Part shown: in pieces, positions 56,750 through 64,000 of the stretch
Layout of the letters: every line of letters starts with the position of its first letter
Position numbering within the stretch: position 1 is the first letter of the stretch
NCBI GenBank assembly: GCA_964606975.1
Contig: CAZSGY010000006.1
Span: 25,286-89,285, forward strand
From: UBA8517 sp964606975
Lineage (GTDB): Bacteria > Patescibacteriota > Microgenomatia > UBA8517
DNA: 64,000 nucleotides
Direction of reading: 5' to 3'
Made by a program: the position numbers and the translations under genes
The notes under the pieces: generated by a model
Told to the model about the DNA's origin: nothing
The model's database searches: none
The model's input: the letters and a program-made list of their open reading frames with translations, nothing else

Positions 56750-57944
56750 AACAGTTCAATTTAAAGATTTATTTAAAACCGCAATTGCTGATTTTAAAAG
56801 AAGTAAAGTACGGACAATACTAACTTCTTTGGGGATAATGATCGGGGTGTTCTCGGTTGTGATGTTGATAGCCCTGGGTTTGGGATTAAAAAATTATATA
56901 CAAGGGCAATTTGAAAGTTTGGGGGCAAATCTACTTATGGTAATGCCGGGAAGCGGTTTTAGTAGCAGCGGGGGATTTGGCGCCAGCATGGTAGGTGGAA
57001 TTAAATTTGACGAAAAAGATGTTAACAGTATCGCCAGAATTGCCGGAGTTAAATACACAGTCCCGCTTTACATGAGTACCGTTACGGCCGAAGGCGGATC
57101 TGAAGAAAAAACAACCTATCTTTTTGGAGTCAGTGAAGACTATTTTGATTTGATGGGAGTGGAAACCACAGAGGGGGAACTTTTTACAAAAACAGACGTG
57201 TCCTCAAAAGCTAAAGTCGCAGTTCTAGGGTTTACGATAGCAGAAGATTTATACGGCGATGCGCAAAACGCTGTCGGCAAGACAGTCAGATTCGAAGGAA
57301 TGAGGTTGAAAGTTTTGGGCGTGGCAGAGAAAAAAGGTGATCCCGATAGAGATTCAGCAATACTTATGCCTTATAAAACAACTTACGGAAGTTTGAATCC
57401 GGATAAAACTTTTTGGTCAATCTATGTGGGCGTGACTTCGAAAGAAGAGATAGAAACAGTAAAGAGCCAGATCAAGACTGCTCTTGAGAAACGCTATGAC
57501 GAAAATGATTTTTCCATAACTGAACAATCAGAACTTTTATCCATGATTAACCAAATTTTTGACATACTCAATATTGTTTTGGTGGCAATCGGGTCAATAT
57601 CGTTAGTGGTGGGCGGAATCGGAATTATGAATATCATGTATGCAACTGTTACCGAGCGCACAAAAGAGATCGGGGTTATGAGGGCGATCGGTGCAACGGA
57701 AAAAGATATTATGCTGCAGTTTATGACAGAGGCACTGATCCTTTCAGTTTTTGGCGGACTTTTGGGACTTTTATCGGCATCCTTGGTTGTCCTTATTGTC
57801 AGATTCTTTTTCCCGGCAGCAATAAGTGCTTTTGCCGTAATTGTGACATTTGTGATATCATCGGCAATCGGAATATTTTTTGGGGTTTTTCCTGCAAAGA
57901 GAGCGGCTCACCTTTCTCCGATCGAGGCCATAAGATACGAATAA
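56742..57944 (+). CDS. macB: MacB-type ABC transporter permease
   Basis: The 400 residues have the first membrane helix near 32-52 (LTSLGIMIGVFSVVMLIALG), a large extracellular MacB-PCD domain, and three C-terminal helices. The FtsX-like core is IGIMNIMYATVTERTKEIGVMRAIGA. It ends PAKRAAHLSPIEAIRYE, the family hallmark. ATPase and permease are separate genes here, unlike E. coli MacB. Confidence 0.95.
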   Translation: MIKTVQFKDLFKTAIADFKRSKVRTILTSLGIMIGVFSVVMLIALGLGLKNYIQGQFESLGANLLMVMPGSGFSSSGGFGASMVGGIKFDEKDVNSIARIAGVKYTVPLYMSTVTAEGGSEEKTTYLFGVSEDYFDLMGVETTEGELFTKTDVSSKAKVAVLGFTIAEDLYGDAQNAVGKTVRFEGMRLKVLGVAEKKGDPDRDSAILMPYKTTYGSLNPDKTFWSIYVGVTSKEEIETVKSQIKTALEKRYDENDFSITEQSELLSMINQIFDILNIVLVAIGSISLVVGGIGIMNIMYATVTERTKEIGVMRAIGATEKDIMLQFMTEALILSVFGGLLGLLSASLVVLIVRFFFPAAISAFAVIVTFVISSAIGIFFGVFPAKRAAHLSPIEAIRYE

Positions 57945-57962
57945 TAGGTTAACATAACAAAA

Positions 57963-58808
57963 ATGAAAGAAATGGAACAAAAAATTAAAGAAGTTGAGGG
58001 GATGTACCTAAACCTTAATTTACAGGGCCTGGCAGAAAAACTGGGCAGGCCTTTAGTTATTGCTAATTATATTTGCGACAAAAATGATGTAATTGCCAAA
58101 AGAGGCGAAAACGGAGAATTCCAAGTGGCCCCGGAACTTAAAAATGTTTCGGATTGGCAGCTTTTCCAAGAACTTACGGCTCAGGCAGATGCAATAATTA
58201 CCGGGGCCGGATATTTAAAAAGATTCGCCTCTTTAGGAGAGAAAAGTCAGAACGTGATTGACCAATTTTCCGAGGGCGGAGAGTTTGCCGGACTGGGCAG
58301 GTGGAGGGTCCAAAACGGCTTGAAAAGGAATCCTGATATTATTATTGTCAGTAGAAGTCTCGATTTTGAAATTCCCTCCCCAGTTTTTGCCGATGGAAGA
58401 AAGGTTATGGTTTTTACGACTTTTGATAGTTCCGTTTCGGAAAAGGCCAAACGATATGAAAAAAGCGGTGCCGTTGTTATTCCTGCCGGAAAGGACGGAG
58501 TAGACGGGAAAGTAATGTTTGATTATTTGAATAGAAACGAATCTTACAAAGTTATTAAAATGACAACCGGACCAAGGGTCCTTGACATACTTCTTAGTGC
58601 CGATATTCTGGATGAACTTTTTATTACTAGAGTCGATAGAGGAATAGAAGCAGATTCTGCCGATACCCAAACAATTTTACATAATAAGAAAGTTGATAGT
58701 CTTCCGGGTTTTCGATATGAGGAAATGTTCCGTCAAAGTGGTGTTAGGGCATCTGACGGGAGGGTGATTTCCCAAACCTTTGGAGTTTACAAAAAAGGTA
58801 ATATTTAA
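57963..58808 (+). CDS. RibD C-terminal domain (reductase-like) protein
   Basis: The 281 residues match the dihydrofolate-reductase-like RibD C-terminal fold. RPLVIANYICDKNDVIAK is the first strand region, ADAIITGAGYLKRF the nucleotide-binding part, and VIKMTTGPRVLDILLSADILDELFIT the late part. No deaminase domain is present, so it is not a full riboflavin RibD. NADPH-dependent reduction is likely; the substrate is unknown. It follows macB by 18 bases. Confidence 0.85.
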   Translation: MKEMEQKIKEVEGMYLNLNLQGLAEKLGRPLVIANYICDKNDVIAKRGENGEFQVAPELKNVSDWQLFQELTAQADAIITGAGYLKRFASLGEKSQNVIDQFSEGGEFAGLGRWRVQNGLKRNPDIIIVSRSLDFEIPSPVFADGRKVMVFTTFDSSVSEKAKRYEKSGAVVIPAGKDGVDGKVMFDYLNRNESYKVIKMTTGPRVLDILLSADILDELFITRVDRGIEADSADTQTILHNKKVDSLPGFRYEEMFRQSGVRASDGRVISQTFGVYKKGNI

Positions 58809-58852
58809 TCCCGATTCGTTAATTTCTCACAGACTTTGTTAACGGGAGTGAT

Positions 58853-58858
58853 TATAAT
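58853..58858 (+). promoter_or_regulatory. Leaderless -10 box of the hydrolase gene
   Basis: TATAAT ends 6 nt before the ATG at 58865. Confidence 0.55.
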
Positions 58859-58864
58859 TAAATA

Positions 58865-59878
58865 ATGAACACTGCCCAGAAAATAATTGTTGGAATCGCA
58901 GCGCTTTTGGTAATAGGGGCTTTTTTCATCAAGCCCAATGTCAGCCCTTCTCTCCGGGATGCAATCAAAACGGAAACCAATCCTTTGAGTATTACTTACT
59001 TGAGGCAGGGGGTTTACCCGGGAAGTGAAATTACCATTGAGGAAAAGTTGCCGGCGGAGGATACCTACAACCGGTATATTTCTTCATACTATTCCCAAGG
59101 ATTAAAAATATACGCTTTACTTTTGGTGCCGGCTACAGATACACCCAAGAACGGCTTCCCCGTAATAATCTTGAATCATGGTTATATTATTCCTGATAAA
59201 TACACCCCCGAGGGTAATTACATTCCATATGCAGATGCTTTTGCCCGTGCCGGGTATATAGTTTTCAAACCCAGTTATCGTGGGCATGGAAAAAGTGAAG
59301 GAAGTCCTACCAGCGCCTATTTTTCACCCGATTATTTAATCGATGATTTAAATGCAATTTCTGCTATTAAAAATTATGAATCGGCAAACCCCGAAAAAAT
59401 CGGGATTTGGGGACATTCAATGGGAGGAAATATAACCCTTAAAGACGTTGTCGTCGGTGACAAAGCTATAAAAGCAGTTTCTATATGGTCGGGAGTTGTA
59501 GCTCCGATAAACGATATTATTTATAATTGGCAGGATAGAGTTTCCTACAAACCGGACCCACTTGATTTAAGACTTAGAAACCAGAATAGAGATTTGCTGA
59601 TTAAAACTTACGGTACACCTGATGAAAATCCTGATTTTTGGAACTCCATAGACCCGAATTATTATCTTGAAGATATTAAAATTCCGGTACAAATTGAGGT
59701 GGGGCTATCCGATACCCAGGTTCCGCCTGATTTTTCCAGGGGATTGTATGAAAGACTGAAGAAATTGGGTAAAAATGTTGAATATCATGAGTATCCCGGT
59801 GCCAACCATGATATTAATCAAAGTTTTTCGGAAGCTATGAAGAAAACTATTGATTTCTTTAATAGATATCTGAAATAA
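58865..59878 (+). CDS. Alpha/beta hydrolase, membrane-anchored
   Basis: The 337 residues begin with one membrane helix (residues 7-21, IIVGIAALLVIGAFF). The hydrolase fold follows, with the nucleophile elbow GHSMGG (S185), Asp283 in VGLSDTQVPP and His315 in PGANHDINQ, so the triad is complete. The lid and S9-peptidase-like strand LNHGYI resemble dienelactone-hydrolase or prolyl-oligopeptidase-like esterases. It is likely extracytoplasmic. The substrate is unknown. Confidence 0.88.
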   Translation: MNTAQKIIVGIAALLVIGAFFIKPNVSPSLRDAIKTETNPLSITYLRQGVYPGSEITIEEKLPAEDTYNRYISSYYSQGLKIYALLLVPATDTPKNGFPVIILNHGYIIPDKYTPEGNYIPYADAFARAGYIVFKPSYRGHGKSEGSPTSAYFSPDYLIDDLNAISAIKNYESANPEKIGIWGHSMGGNITLKDVVVGDKAIKAVSIWSGVVAPINDIIYNWQDRVSYKPDPLDLRLRNQNRDLLIKTYGTPDENPDFWNSIDPNYYLEDIKIPVQIEVGLSDTQVPPDFSRGLYERLKKLGKNVEYHEYPGANHDINQSFSEAMKKTIDFFNRYLK

Positions 59879-59888
59879 TCACCTTCTA

Positions 59889-60920
59889 GTGAAAGAACGT
59901 ATCAAATCTATAGATTCCATGAGAGGAGTTGCGATATTGGCAGTTATTCTCATTCACACAACTACCCGCACTCTTGAGGCATCAGCTTTCGATTTGCAAA
60001 GCTATTCCTGGACATTATTTCTTAACCAGATTTCGCGTTTTGCGGTTCCGCTATTTTTTATAATCTCCGGATTGGTTTTGGAATTAAGCGCCAAAGAAGA
60101 AAGTTACCGGACATTTTTCAAAAGACGTTTTATAAAAATTTTTGTTCCTTTTGTCATTTGGAGCCTTTTTTACTACTATCTTGTTTATAATCAAAACCAC
60201 GATAGTCTTTTGAAAGTATTTTTAACCGGTAATGCGTCATATCAGCTTTATTTCATCCCCACGCTTTGTATTTATTATCTGCTTTTTCCGTTATTGCACA
60301 AAAAATATAAAATTATCTCAAATAAGTTTTTTTTGGTTTTTTTGGGCCTGTCGCAAATAGCACTGCAGTCCTACGATTACTATATCAAGGATTTAGATTT
60401 CTCCGACCCTATACGCATCGTTTTAATGTCTTATCTCTTTTTTGTAATCGGAATTATTGCCGCCAGAAATATTGAAAAAATTAATTCATTTGTAAAAAAG
60501 CAAAAGATCATGCTAACTATTTTTTCTATCGCTTCCGGAATATTTGTTTTTTGGGAGGGAAGAAGTAGATTTCTATCAACAGGGAATTATCTGTCTTATT
60601 ACTCACAGTGGAGGCCAAGTGTGTTGATTTATACAATTTTGGTCGGTTTATTTTTTTATTATATTTTTGAGTATTTAAGCAAAAAAACATCCGTTATTTC
60701 AAAATTTTCTACCCATTCATTTTTTGTATTTTTTGTTCATGTGGCAGTTTTGGAATTGATGTGGACATACCTTGGAAATAAAGTTTTTGTTTTATTAAAT
60801 GGAAGCCTATTTGGAAAACTCATCTTTGACCCGATCTTTTTTGCAATCGTTGCCCTTGTTTCTTTTTTGATAGCCAGGTTTATTCACAAAATACCCAAAT
60901 CGGGCAGGCTTCTTGGCTAG
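59889..60920 (+). CDS. Acyltransferase 3 family membrane protein
   Basis: The 343 residues start at a GTG (the ATG-like residue is encoded by GTG) with RIKSIDSMRGVAILAVILIHTT, the acyltransferase-3 signature holding the conserved His. About ten hydrophobic segments follow, with IFVPFVIWSLFYYYL and SYQLYFIPTLCIYYLLFPLL. Members acetylate or acylate cell-surface sugars. It lies 10 bases after the hydrolase gene, so the two may act together. Confidence 0.9.
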   Translation: MKERIKSIDSMRGVAILAVILIHTTTRTLEASAFDLQSYSWTLFLNQISRFAVPLFFIISGLVLELSAKEESYRTFFKRRFIKIFVPFVIWSLFYYYLVYNQNHDSLLKVFLTGNASYQLYFIPTLCIYYLLFPLLHKKYKIISNKFFLVFLGLSQIALQSYDYYIKDLDFSDPIRIVLMSYLFFVIGIIAARNIEKINSFVKKQKIMLTIFSIASGIFVFWEGRSRFLSTGNYLSYYSQWRPSVLIYTILVGLFFYYIFEYLSKKTSVISKFSTHSFFVFFVHVAVLELMWTYLGNKVFVLLNGSLFGKLIFDPIFFAIVALVSFLIARFIHKIPKSGRLLG

Positions 60921-60973
60921 ATCACTTCCTGAAGAACGAAATTCTGTTATTAGCCGGGATAGGCTTTGCACGG

Positions 60974-60979
60974 TATAAT
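60974..60979 (+). promoter_or_regulatory. Leaderless -10 box of the patatin gene
   Basis: TATAAT ends 6 nt before the GTG start at 60986. Confidence 0.5.
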
Positions 60980-60985
60980 AATTTT

Positions 60986-61810
60986 GTGACCAACAAAACA
61001 AGAAAAACTGTAGGTTTGGCTCTTGGAAGCGGAAGTTGGCGTGGTTTGGCCCACATAGGTGTCATTAAAGAGTTGGTCAAAGAGGGAATCCCCATTGATT
61101 ATATTGCAGGATCAAGTGCGGGAGCGCTAATCGGAGGGCTTTTTAGTTATTTCGGTAGAACCTCGGAAATTGAAAAGCTGGCAGAAAGCCTAAGTTACCG
61201 GTCTCTTTATGGCATCCTTTTTGATCCCGCCAGAAAGTTGGGTTTAATAAATGGCAAAAAGTACACTCAGTTTATTGAACGCCAGGTTGGTGAAGTCAGG
61301 ATAGAGGACTTAAAGATTAAGTTTGCGGCTGTGTGTTCAGATTTAATTCAAGGTCAGGCGGTAGGAATCACGGCCGGAAAATTAAGTGAGGCAATCAGGG
61401 CAAGTTCTTCCATACCGGTAATTTTCAAGCCCGAAACAATAAACGGAAGGCTGTTGGTCGATGGAGGCAATAGTATGCCCATACCTGTGGATATAGTCAG
61501 AGAAATGGGAGCTGATATTGTTATCGCCGTAAATCTTTATGACAACGTCTTTCCCTTTAAAAAAGAATATCTTAAAAAACAAACCATTAACTCCTTGTCG
61601 GTGTCCAGGATTACTTATCAAATGATGATTTACAGCCTTGCCAACGAAAATTTGAAAAATGCTGATGTGGTTATTAGCCCAAAAATTTGGGAAGGAGAAT
61701 TTAATATTTTCAAAAACTTTACTATAAATCAGGAAGTAACCATTGAGGATGGCCAGCGTGCGGCCGGCGAGGCCGTAGCTGTAATTAAAAGACTTCTTCA
61801 GGAGAAATAG
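60986..61810 (+). CDS. Patatin-like phospholipase
   Basis: The 274 residues start at GTG (MTNKTRKTVGLALGSGSWRG). The oxyanion-hole motif reads GSGSWRG, the nucleophile is S44 in GSSAG, and the dyad Asp is D159 in VDGGNSMP. This is a short RssA-like member. It would hydrolyse phospholipids or lysophospholipids and lies beside the hydrolase and acyltransferase, so lipid or surface remodelling is a reasonable guess. Confidence 0.92.
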   Translation: MTNKTRKTVGLALGSGSWRGLAHIGVIKELVKEGIPIDYIAGSSAGALIGGLFSYFGRTSEIEKLAESLSYRSLYGILFDPARKLGLINGKKYTQFIERQVGEVRIEDLKIKFAAVCSDLIQGQAVGITAGKLSEAIRASSSIPVIFKPETINGRLLVDGGNSMPIPVDIVREMGADIVIAVNLYDNVFPFKKEYLKKQTINSLSVSRITYQMMIYSLANENLKNADVVISPKIWEGEFNIFKNFTINQEVTIEDGQRAAGEAVAVIKRLLQEK

Positions 61811-61834
61811 TTCAAAGAAACCGGAGGCTTTAGG

Positions 61835-62461
61835 TTAACCCAGGTGCTGCATGTCATTCCAGGAAACCAAACTCCAACCAAATTTTTCGGTGTGTTCGCA
61901 AATAGTAATACCGGTGTTTTTGATAATCGCATGATGTCTGAAATTCCAAAAAATTTTTGCAGTAAGTGATTCCTTAAATAAAACTAATGAGGCAAGTGTT
62001 TTGATAAATGTGCCATGAGAAACTAAAAGTACATTTTGATCGGAGTGATTTTCCAATAAATGATTCAGAACTTTTTCTGCCCTTACTTTTAAGTCGCTGA
62101 AATTTTCCTCATCTGAAAATTTCCAGCTCGGATTTTTGTAATTTTTCAAGTAAGCTTTTTCAAATAATTTTGCCTCGACACTCCTGACATGTTTGCCGCG
62201 AAGAATTGAAGGTCTTCTGATTTCCCTAATATCATCCCAAGTCTCAATTTTTAGATTCTTAACTTTTGAAATAATCTCTGCTGTTTGCTGAGCTCTTTTG
62301 TAGCTGCTGGCATAAATGAAATCAATTGGTATTTTAGCCAATCTTTCGGCTAAGATTTCTGCCTGACGCTTTCCGATTTCGGACAGTTCTGTTTCGGGAA
62401 ATTGATAAGTTTGGGATTTATTTCCCTCGCTTTCCCCGTGTCTTACCAGATAAACCAGCAT
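61835..62461 (-). CDS. Histidine phosphatase superfamily protein
   Basis: Phosphoglycerate-mutase-like phosphatase of 208 residues. The phosphohistidine motif is LVRHGESEGN near the start and the second His lies in LLVSHGTFIKTL. The middle region has TELSEIGKRQAEILAERL and the second-half helix YKRAQQTAEII. The substrate is unknown. A minus-strand TGA-TATAAT box (62473-62468) ends 6 nt before the ATG, so it is leaderless. Confidence 0.92.
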   Translation of the reverse strand: MLVYLVRHGESEGNKSQTYQFPETELSEIGKRQAEILAERLAKIPIDFIYASSYKRAQQTAEIISKVKNLKIETWDDIREIRRPSILRGKHVRSVEAKLFEKAYLKNYKNPSWKFSDEENFSDLKVRAEKVLNHLLENHSDQNVLLVSHGTFIKTLASLVLFKESLTAKIFWNFRHHAIIKNTGITICEHTEKFGWSLVSWNDMQHLG

Positions 62462-62504
62462 AAAGAGATTATATCAAGAGTAGTTAAAAAGGCACTATCC
62501 ATAT

Positions 62505-62572
62505 GGTGCAATTTTACTTGAAAGAAAACTGCACCCCCGTCCGTACTACTAGTGAACGAATGAAAGGGGGTG
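62505..62572 (+). promoter_or_regulatory. Candidate SD-switching leader of the small secreted protein gene
   Basis: Three segments can pair in exclusive ways. GGTGCA (62505-62510) complements TGCACC (62530-62535). The overlapping CACCCCC (62532-62538) complements GGGGGTG (62566-62572), which contains the Shine-Dalgarno of the gene at 62579. The second pairing would hide the SD and the first would free it. The promoter of this leader was not located. Confidence 0.4.
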
Positions 62573-62578
62573 AAAAAT

Positions 62579-62956
62579 ATGAATAAAGGAATTTTAGCTT
62601 TGACAGGAATAGTACTGGGGGCAGGGGCACTATTTGCCGCTTCCTCGAGCACACTGGCTTATAGAGGAGATCCGAATGTTCAAGGGCCAAACTATACGGC
62701 CGAAAGGCACGAAACCATGACCAAGGCATTTGAGAATAATGACTACAATGCTTGGAGAGAGCAAATGGATGGCCATGGCAGAGTTACTCAGGTAGTCAAC
62801 GAGGAAAACTTTGCGAGGTTTGCCGAGATGCATCAGCTTATGCTTGATGGGAAAACCGATGAGGCAAATGTTATTAGAGCCGAGCTTGGACTGGGACAGC
62901 AAAACGGTTCCGGCCAGGGACATTATGGAGGATACGGCAGAAACGTTAACCGTTAA
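62579..62956 (+). CDS. Small secreted protein of unknown function
   Basis: I chose the ATG at 62579, 6 nt after the strong SD GGGGGTG; the GTG at 62570 would lie inside the SD. The 125 residues have a signal peptide (GILALTGIVLGAGALFAASSSTLA) and a mature part rich in Gln, Asn, Glu and Gly. A helical centre (NFARFAEMHQLMLDGKTDEA) and a Gly-rich tail (GQGHYGGYGRN) follow. The pattern resembles small exported proteins of other CPR genomes; no family is known to me. Confidence 0.7.
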   Translation: MNKGILALTGIVLGAGALFAASSSTLAYRGDPNVQGPNYTAERHETMTKAFENNDYNAWREQMDGHGRVTQVVNEENFARFAEMHQLMLDGKTDEANVIRAELGLGQQNGSGQGHYGGYGRNVNR

Positions 62957-62981
62957 ATTGTCTATCTGAAAAAGTCAGAGC

Positions 62982-63001
62982 CCTGCCTGTAAAAAGGCAG
63001 G
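62982..63001 (+). terminator. Hairpin downstream of the secreted protein gene
   Basis: CCTGCCT (62982-62988) and AGGCAGG (62995-63001) pair around a 6-nt loop. A T-rich but imperfect run (CGCTTTGGCTTTT) follows, so termination may be partial. Confidence 0.55.
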
Positions 63002-63042
63002 CGCTTTGGCTTTTAAAAAGATATTATGATTGGTGTTTGTAC

Positions 63043-63048
63043 TACAAT
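63043..63048 (+). promoter_or_regulatory. -10 box of the ECF sigma gene
   Basis: TACAAT ends 8 nt before the ATG at 63057. Confidence 0.4.
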
Positions 63049-63056
63049 AATGAGGT

Positions 63057-63605
63057 ATGAAAGATATATCAAAATTACCGGACGAAGATATTGTGAATTT
63101 AGTTCGCGGCAAAGATAAAGAATTATTTTCCTTGATTATCAAAAGATATCAGGAGAAACTTTTAAGGTATGCAGATTATTTAATTGGGGATGAGCATAAA
63201 GCCGCTGATGTGGTTCAGGAATCTTTTATTAAAGCTTATATAAATTTAAACGGCTTTGATGTAAAAAAGAAATTCAGTAGCTGGATGTATAGGATTGTTC
63301 ACAATGCCGCCATAGATGCTGTTAATAAAAACAAAAAACAGATTCCACTTTCCGAGAAAACTGATTTTGACAGTGGAGTGAATCTCGAAGATGAACTTAT
63401 AAAAAAAGAACTCAAAATCAATGCGCAATTATGCCTGCAACAAATACCGGTAATTTACAGGGAACCGCTTACTCTTTATTTTTTAGAGGAAAAAACGTAT
63501 GAGGAAATCGGAGATATTTTAAGAATGCCTATGGGTACAGTGGGAACAAGAATCAATCGTGCTAAAATTTTAATGAAGAAAATATGTCAAAAAACAAAAA
63601 AGTAA
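63057..63605 (+). CDS. ECF-type RNA polymerase sigma factor
   Basis: The 182 residues have sigma region 2 (YADYLIGDEHKAADVVQESFIKAY, with SSWMYRIVHNAAIDAV) and region 4 (IPVIYREPLTLYFLEEKTYEEI, MPMGTVGTRINRAKILMKKI). Region 3 is absent, so it is an extracytoplasmic-function sigma. The last 22 bases overlap the start of a membrane protein, which is the usual place of an anti-sigma factor. Confidence 0.93.
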   Translation: MKDISKLPDEDIVNLVRGKDKELFSLIIKRYQEKLLRYADYLIGDEHKAADVVQESFIKAYINLNGFDVKKKFSSWMYRIVHNAAIDAVNKNKKQIPLSEKTDFDSGVNLEDELIKKELKINAQLCLQQIPVIYREPLTLYFLEEKTYEEIGDILRMPMGTVGTRINRAKILMKKICQKTKK

Positions 63606-64000
63606 CGCTGGCAAAAACCAAGAAGGTCGATTTTGAAAGAGAAATTATGGGTAAGATTGCCTCCGGGCAAATTACAATGAAGCCCAGATGGTATTTTATT
63701 CTTGGGTCTTTAATGATGATTCTGGGTTTAATTTCTTCAACAGTAATAGCCACATTTTTAATAAATTTGACAGCCTTTGTCCTCAGGAAGAAGGGGTTTG
63801 GTTACGGAAAATTGGACATGGTGCTTGCCAACTTTCCAATCTGGATACCTATTGTAGCGGTGCTGGGAATAGGGCTCGGGATATTCTTCTTAAGAAAATA
63901 TGATTTTTCATACAGGAAAAATTTTTTGGTAATCGTAATCGGTTTTATTATTTCCTTATTTATCGCAGGACTGGCAATAGACAAATTAGGACTAAATGAT
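63584..64000 (+). CDS. Membrane protein downstream of the ECF sigma factor (3' truncated by window)
   Basis: The frame runs from the ATG at 63584 to the last base without a stop (139 codons). The start MSKNKKVTLAKTKKVDFERE is basic and cytosolic. At least three hydrophobic segments follow: WYFILGSLMMILGLISSTVI (residues 36-55), FPIWIPIVAVLGIGLGIFFL and FLVIVIGFIISLFIAGLAI. No anti-sigma ZAS motif (HxxxCxxC) is visible. The overlap with the sigma gene suggests a membrane-bound partner, perhaps an anti-sigma factor of a non-zinc type; this is inference from context. Confidence 0.8.
   Translation, partial: MSKNKKVTLAKTKKVDFEREIMGKIASGQITMKPRWYFILGSLMMILGLISSTVIATFLINLTAFVLRKKGFGYGKLDMVLANFPIWIPIVAVLGIGLGIFFLRKYDFSYRKNFLVIVIGFIISLFIAGLAIDKLGLND

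Overview
The window looks like a stretch of chromosome from a Candidate Phyla Radiation (Patescibacteria) bacterium, most likely of the Microgenomates type. This rests on gene content and architecture, not on a search. Ribosomal protein L30 is missing from the spc block, L15 is cut to its N-terminal part, small CPR-type proteins of unknown function recur, and genes are packed so tightly that convergent neighbours share stop codons. TGA is used as a stop many times (ATGA junctions), which argues against the recoded Gracilibacteria/Absconditabacteria code. No CRISPR array, insertion sequence, integrase or prophage was seen.

Region 1 (1-25994) is one long transcription/translation superoperon in the order rpoC (5' truncated by the window), rpsL, rpsG, fusA, tuf, rpsJ, then rplC-rplD-rplW-rplB-rpsS-rplV-rpsC-rplP-rpmC-rpsQ-rplN-rplX-rplE-rpsN-rpsH-rplF-rplR-rpsE-rplO-secY-adk-map-infA-rpmJ-rpsM-rpsK-rpsD-rpoA-rplQ-rplM-rpsI. 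It is interrupted once: between rpsJ and rplC lie a minus-strand sugar-epimerase-like gene, a polytopic membrane protein and a 77-aa orphan. The first two are fired from a symmetric bidirectional promoter. rplC then has its own promoter and a leader with an intrinsic-terminator hairpin.

Region 2 (26000-36700) holds an unknown 366-aa gene, a tRNA-Pro(GGG) with a duplicated 5' piece, recA-recX, a short RNase Y-like nuclease, HU, an ABC-2 exporter with two permeases, miaA, a PerM/AI-2E permease, the RNase P RNA (minus strand), and an ArsR-type repressor with a glutaredoxin behind a palindromic operator.

Region 3 (36400-51910) holds a type IV pilin-like protein beside a ComM-like ATPase, dtd, an endonuclease III without its iron-sulfur ligands, small conserved proteins, a YerB-like protein, an HTH-nucleotidyltransferase, secDF, a CCA-adding enzyme, recJ, an archaeal-type aspartyl-tRNA synthetase and a D,D-carboxypeptidase.

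Region 4 (52000-64000) holds gltX, three unknown genes, a MacAB-like exporter, a RibD-C reductase, a surface/lipid set (alpha/beta hydrolase, acyltransferase 3, patatin), a histidine phosphatase, a small secreted protein behind a possible SD-sequestering switch, and an ECF sigma factor overlapping a membrane protein that runs off the window.

A theme across the window is start-site architecture. Genes that open a transcription unit often have a TATAAT-like box only 5-10 nt before the start codon (leaderless or nearly so), while operon-internal genes often carry clear Shine-Dalgarno sites such as AAAGGAGGTGGAT.
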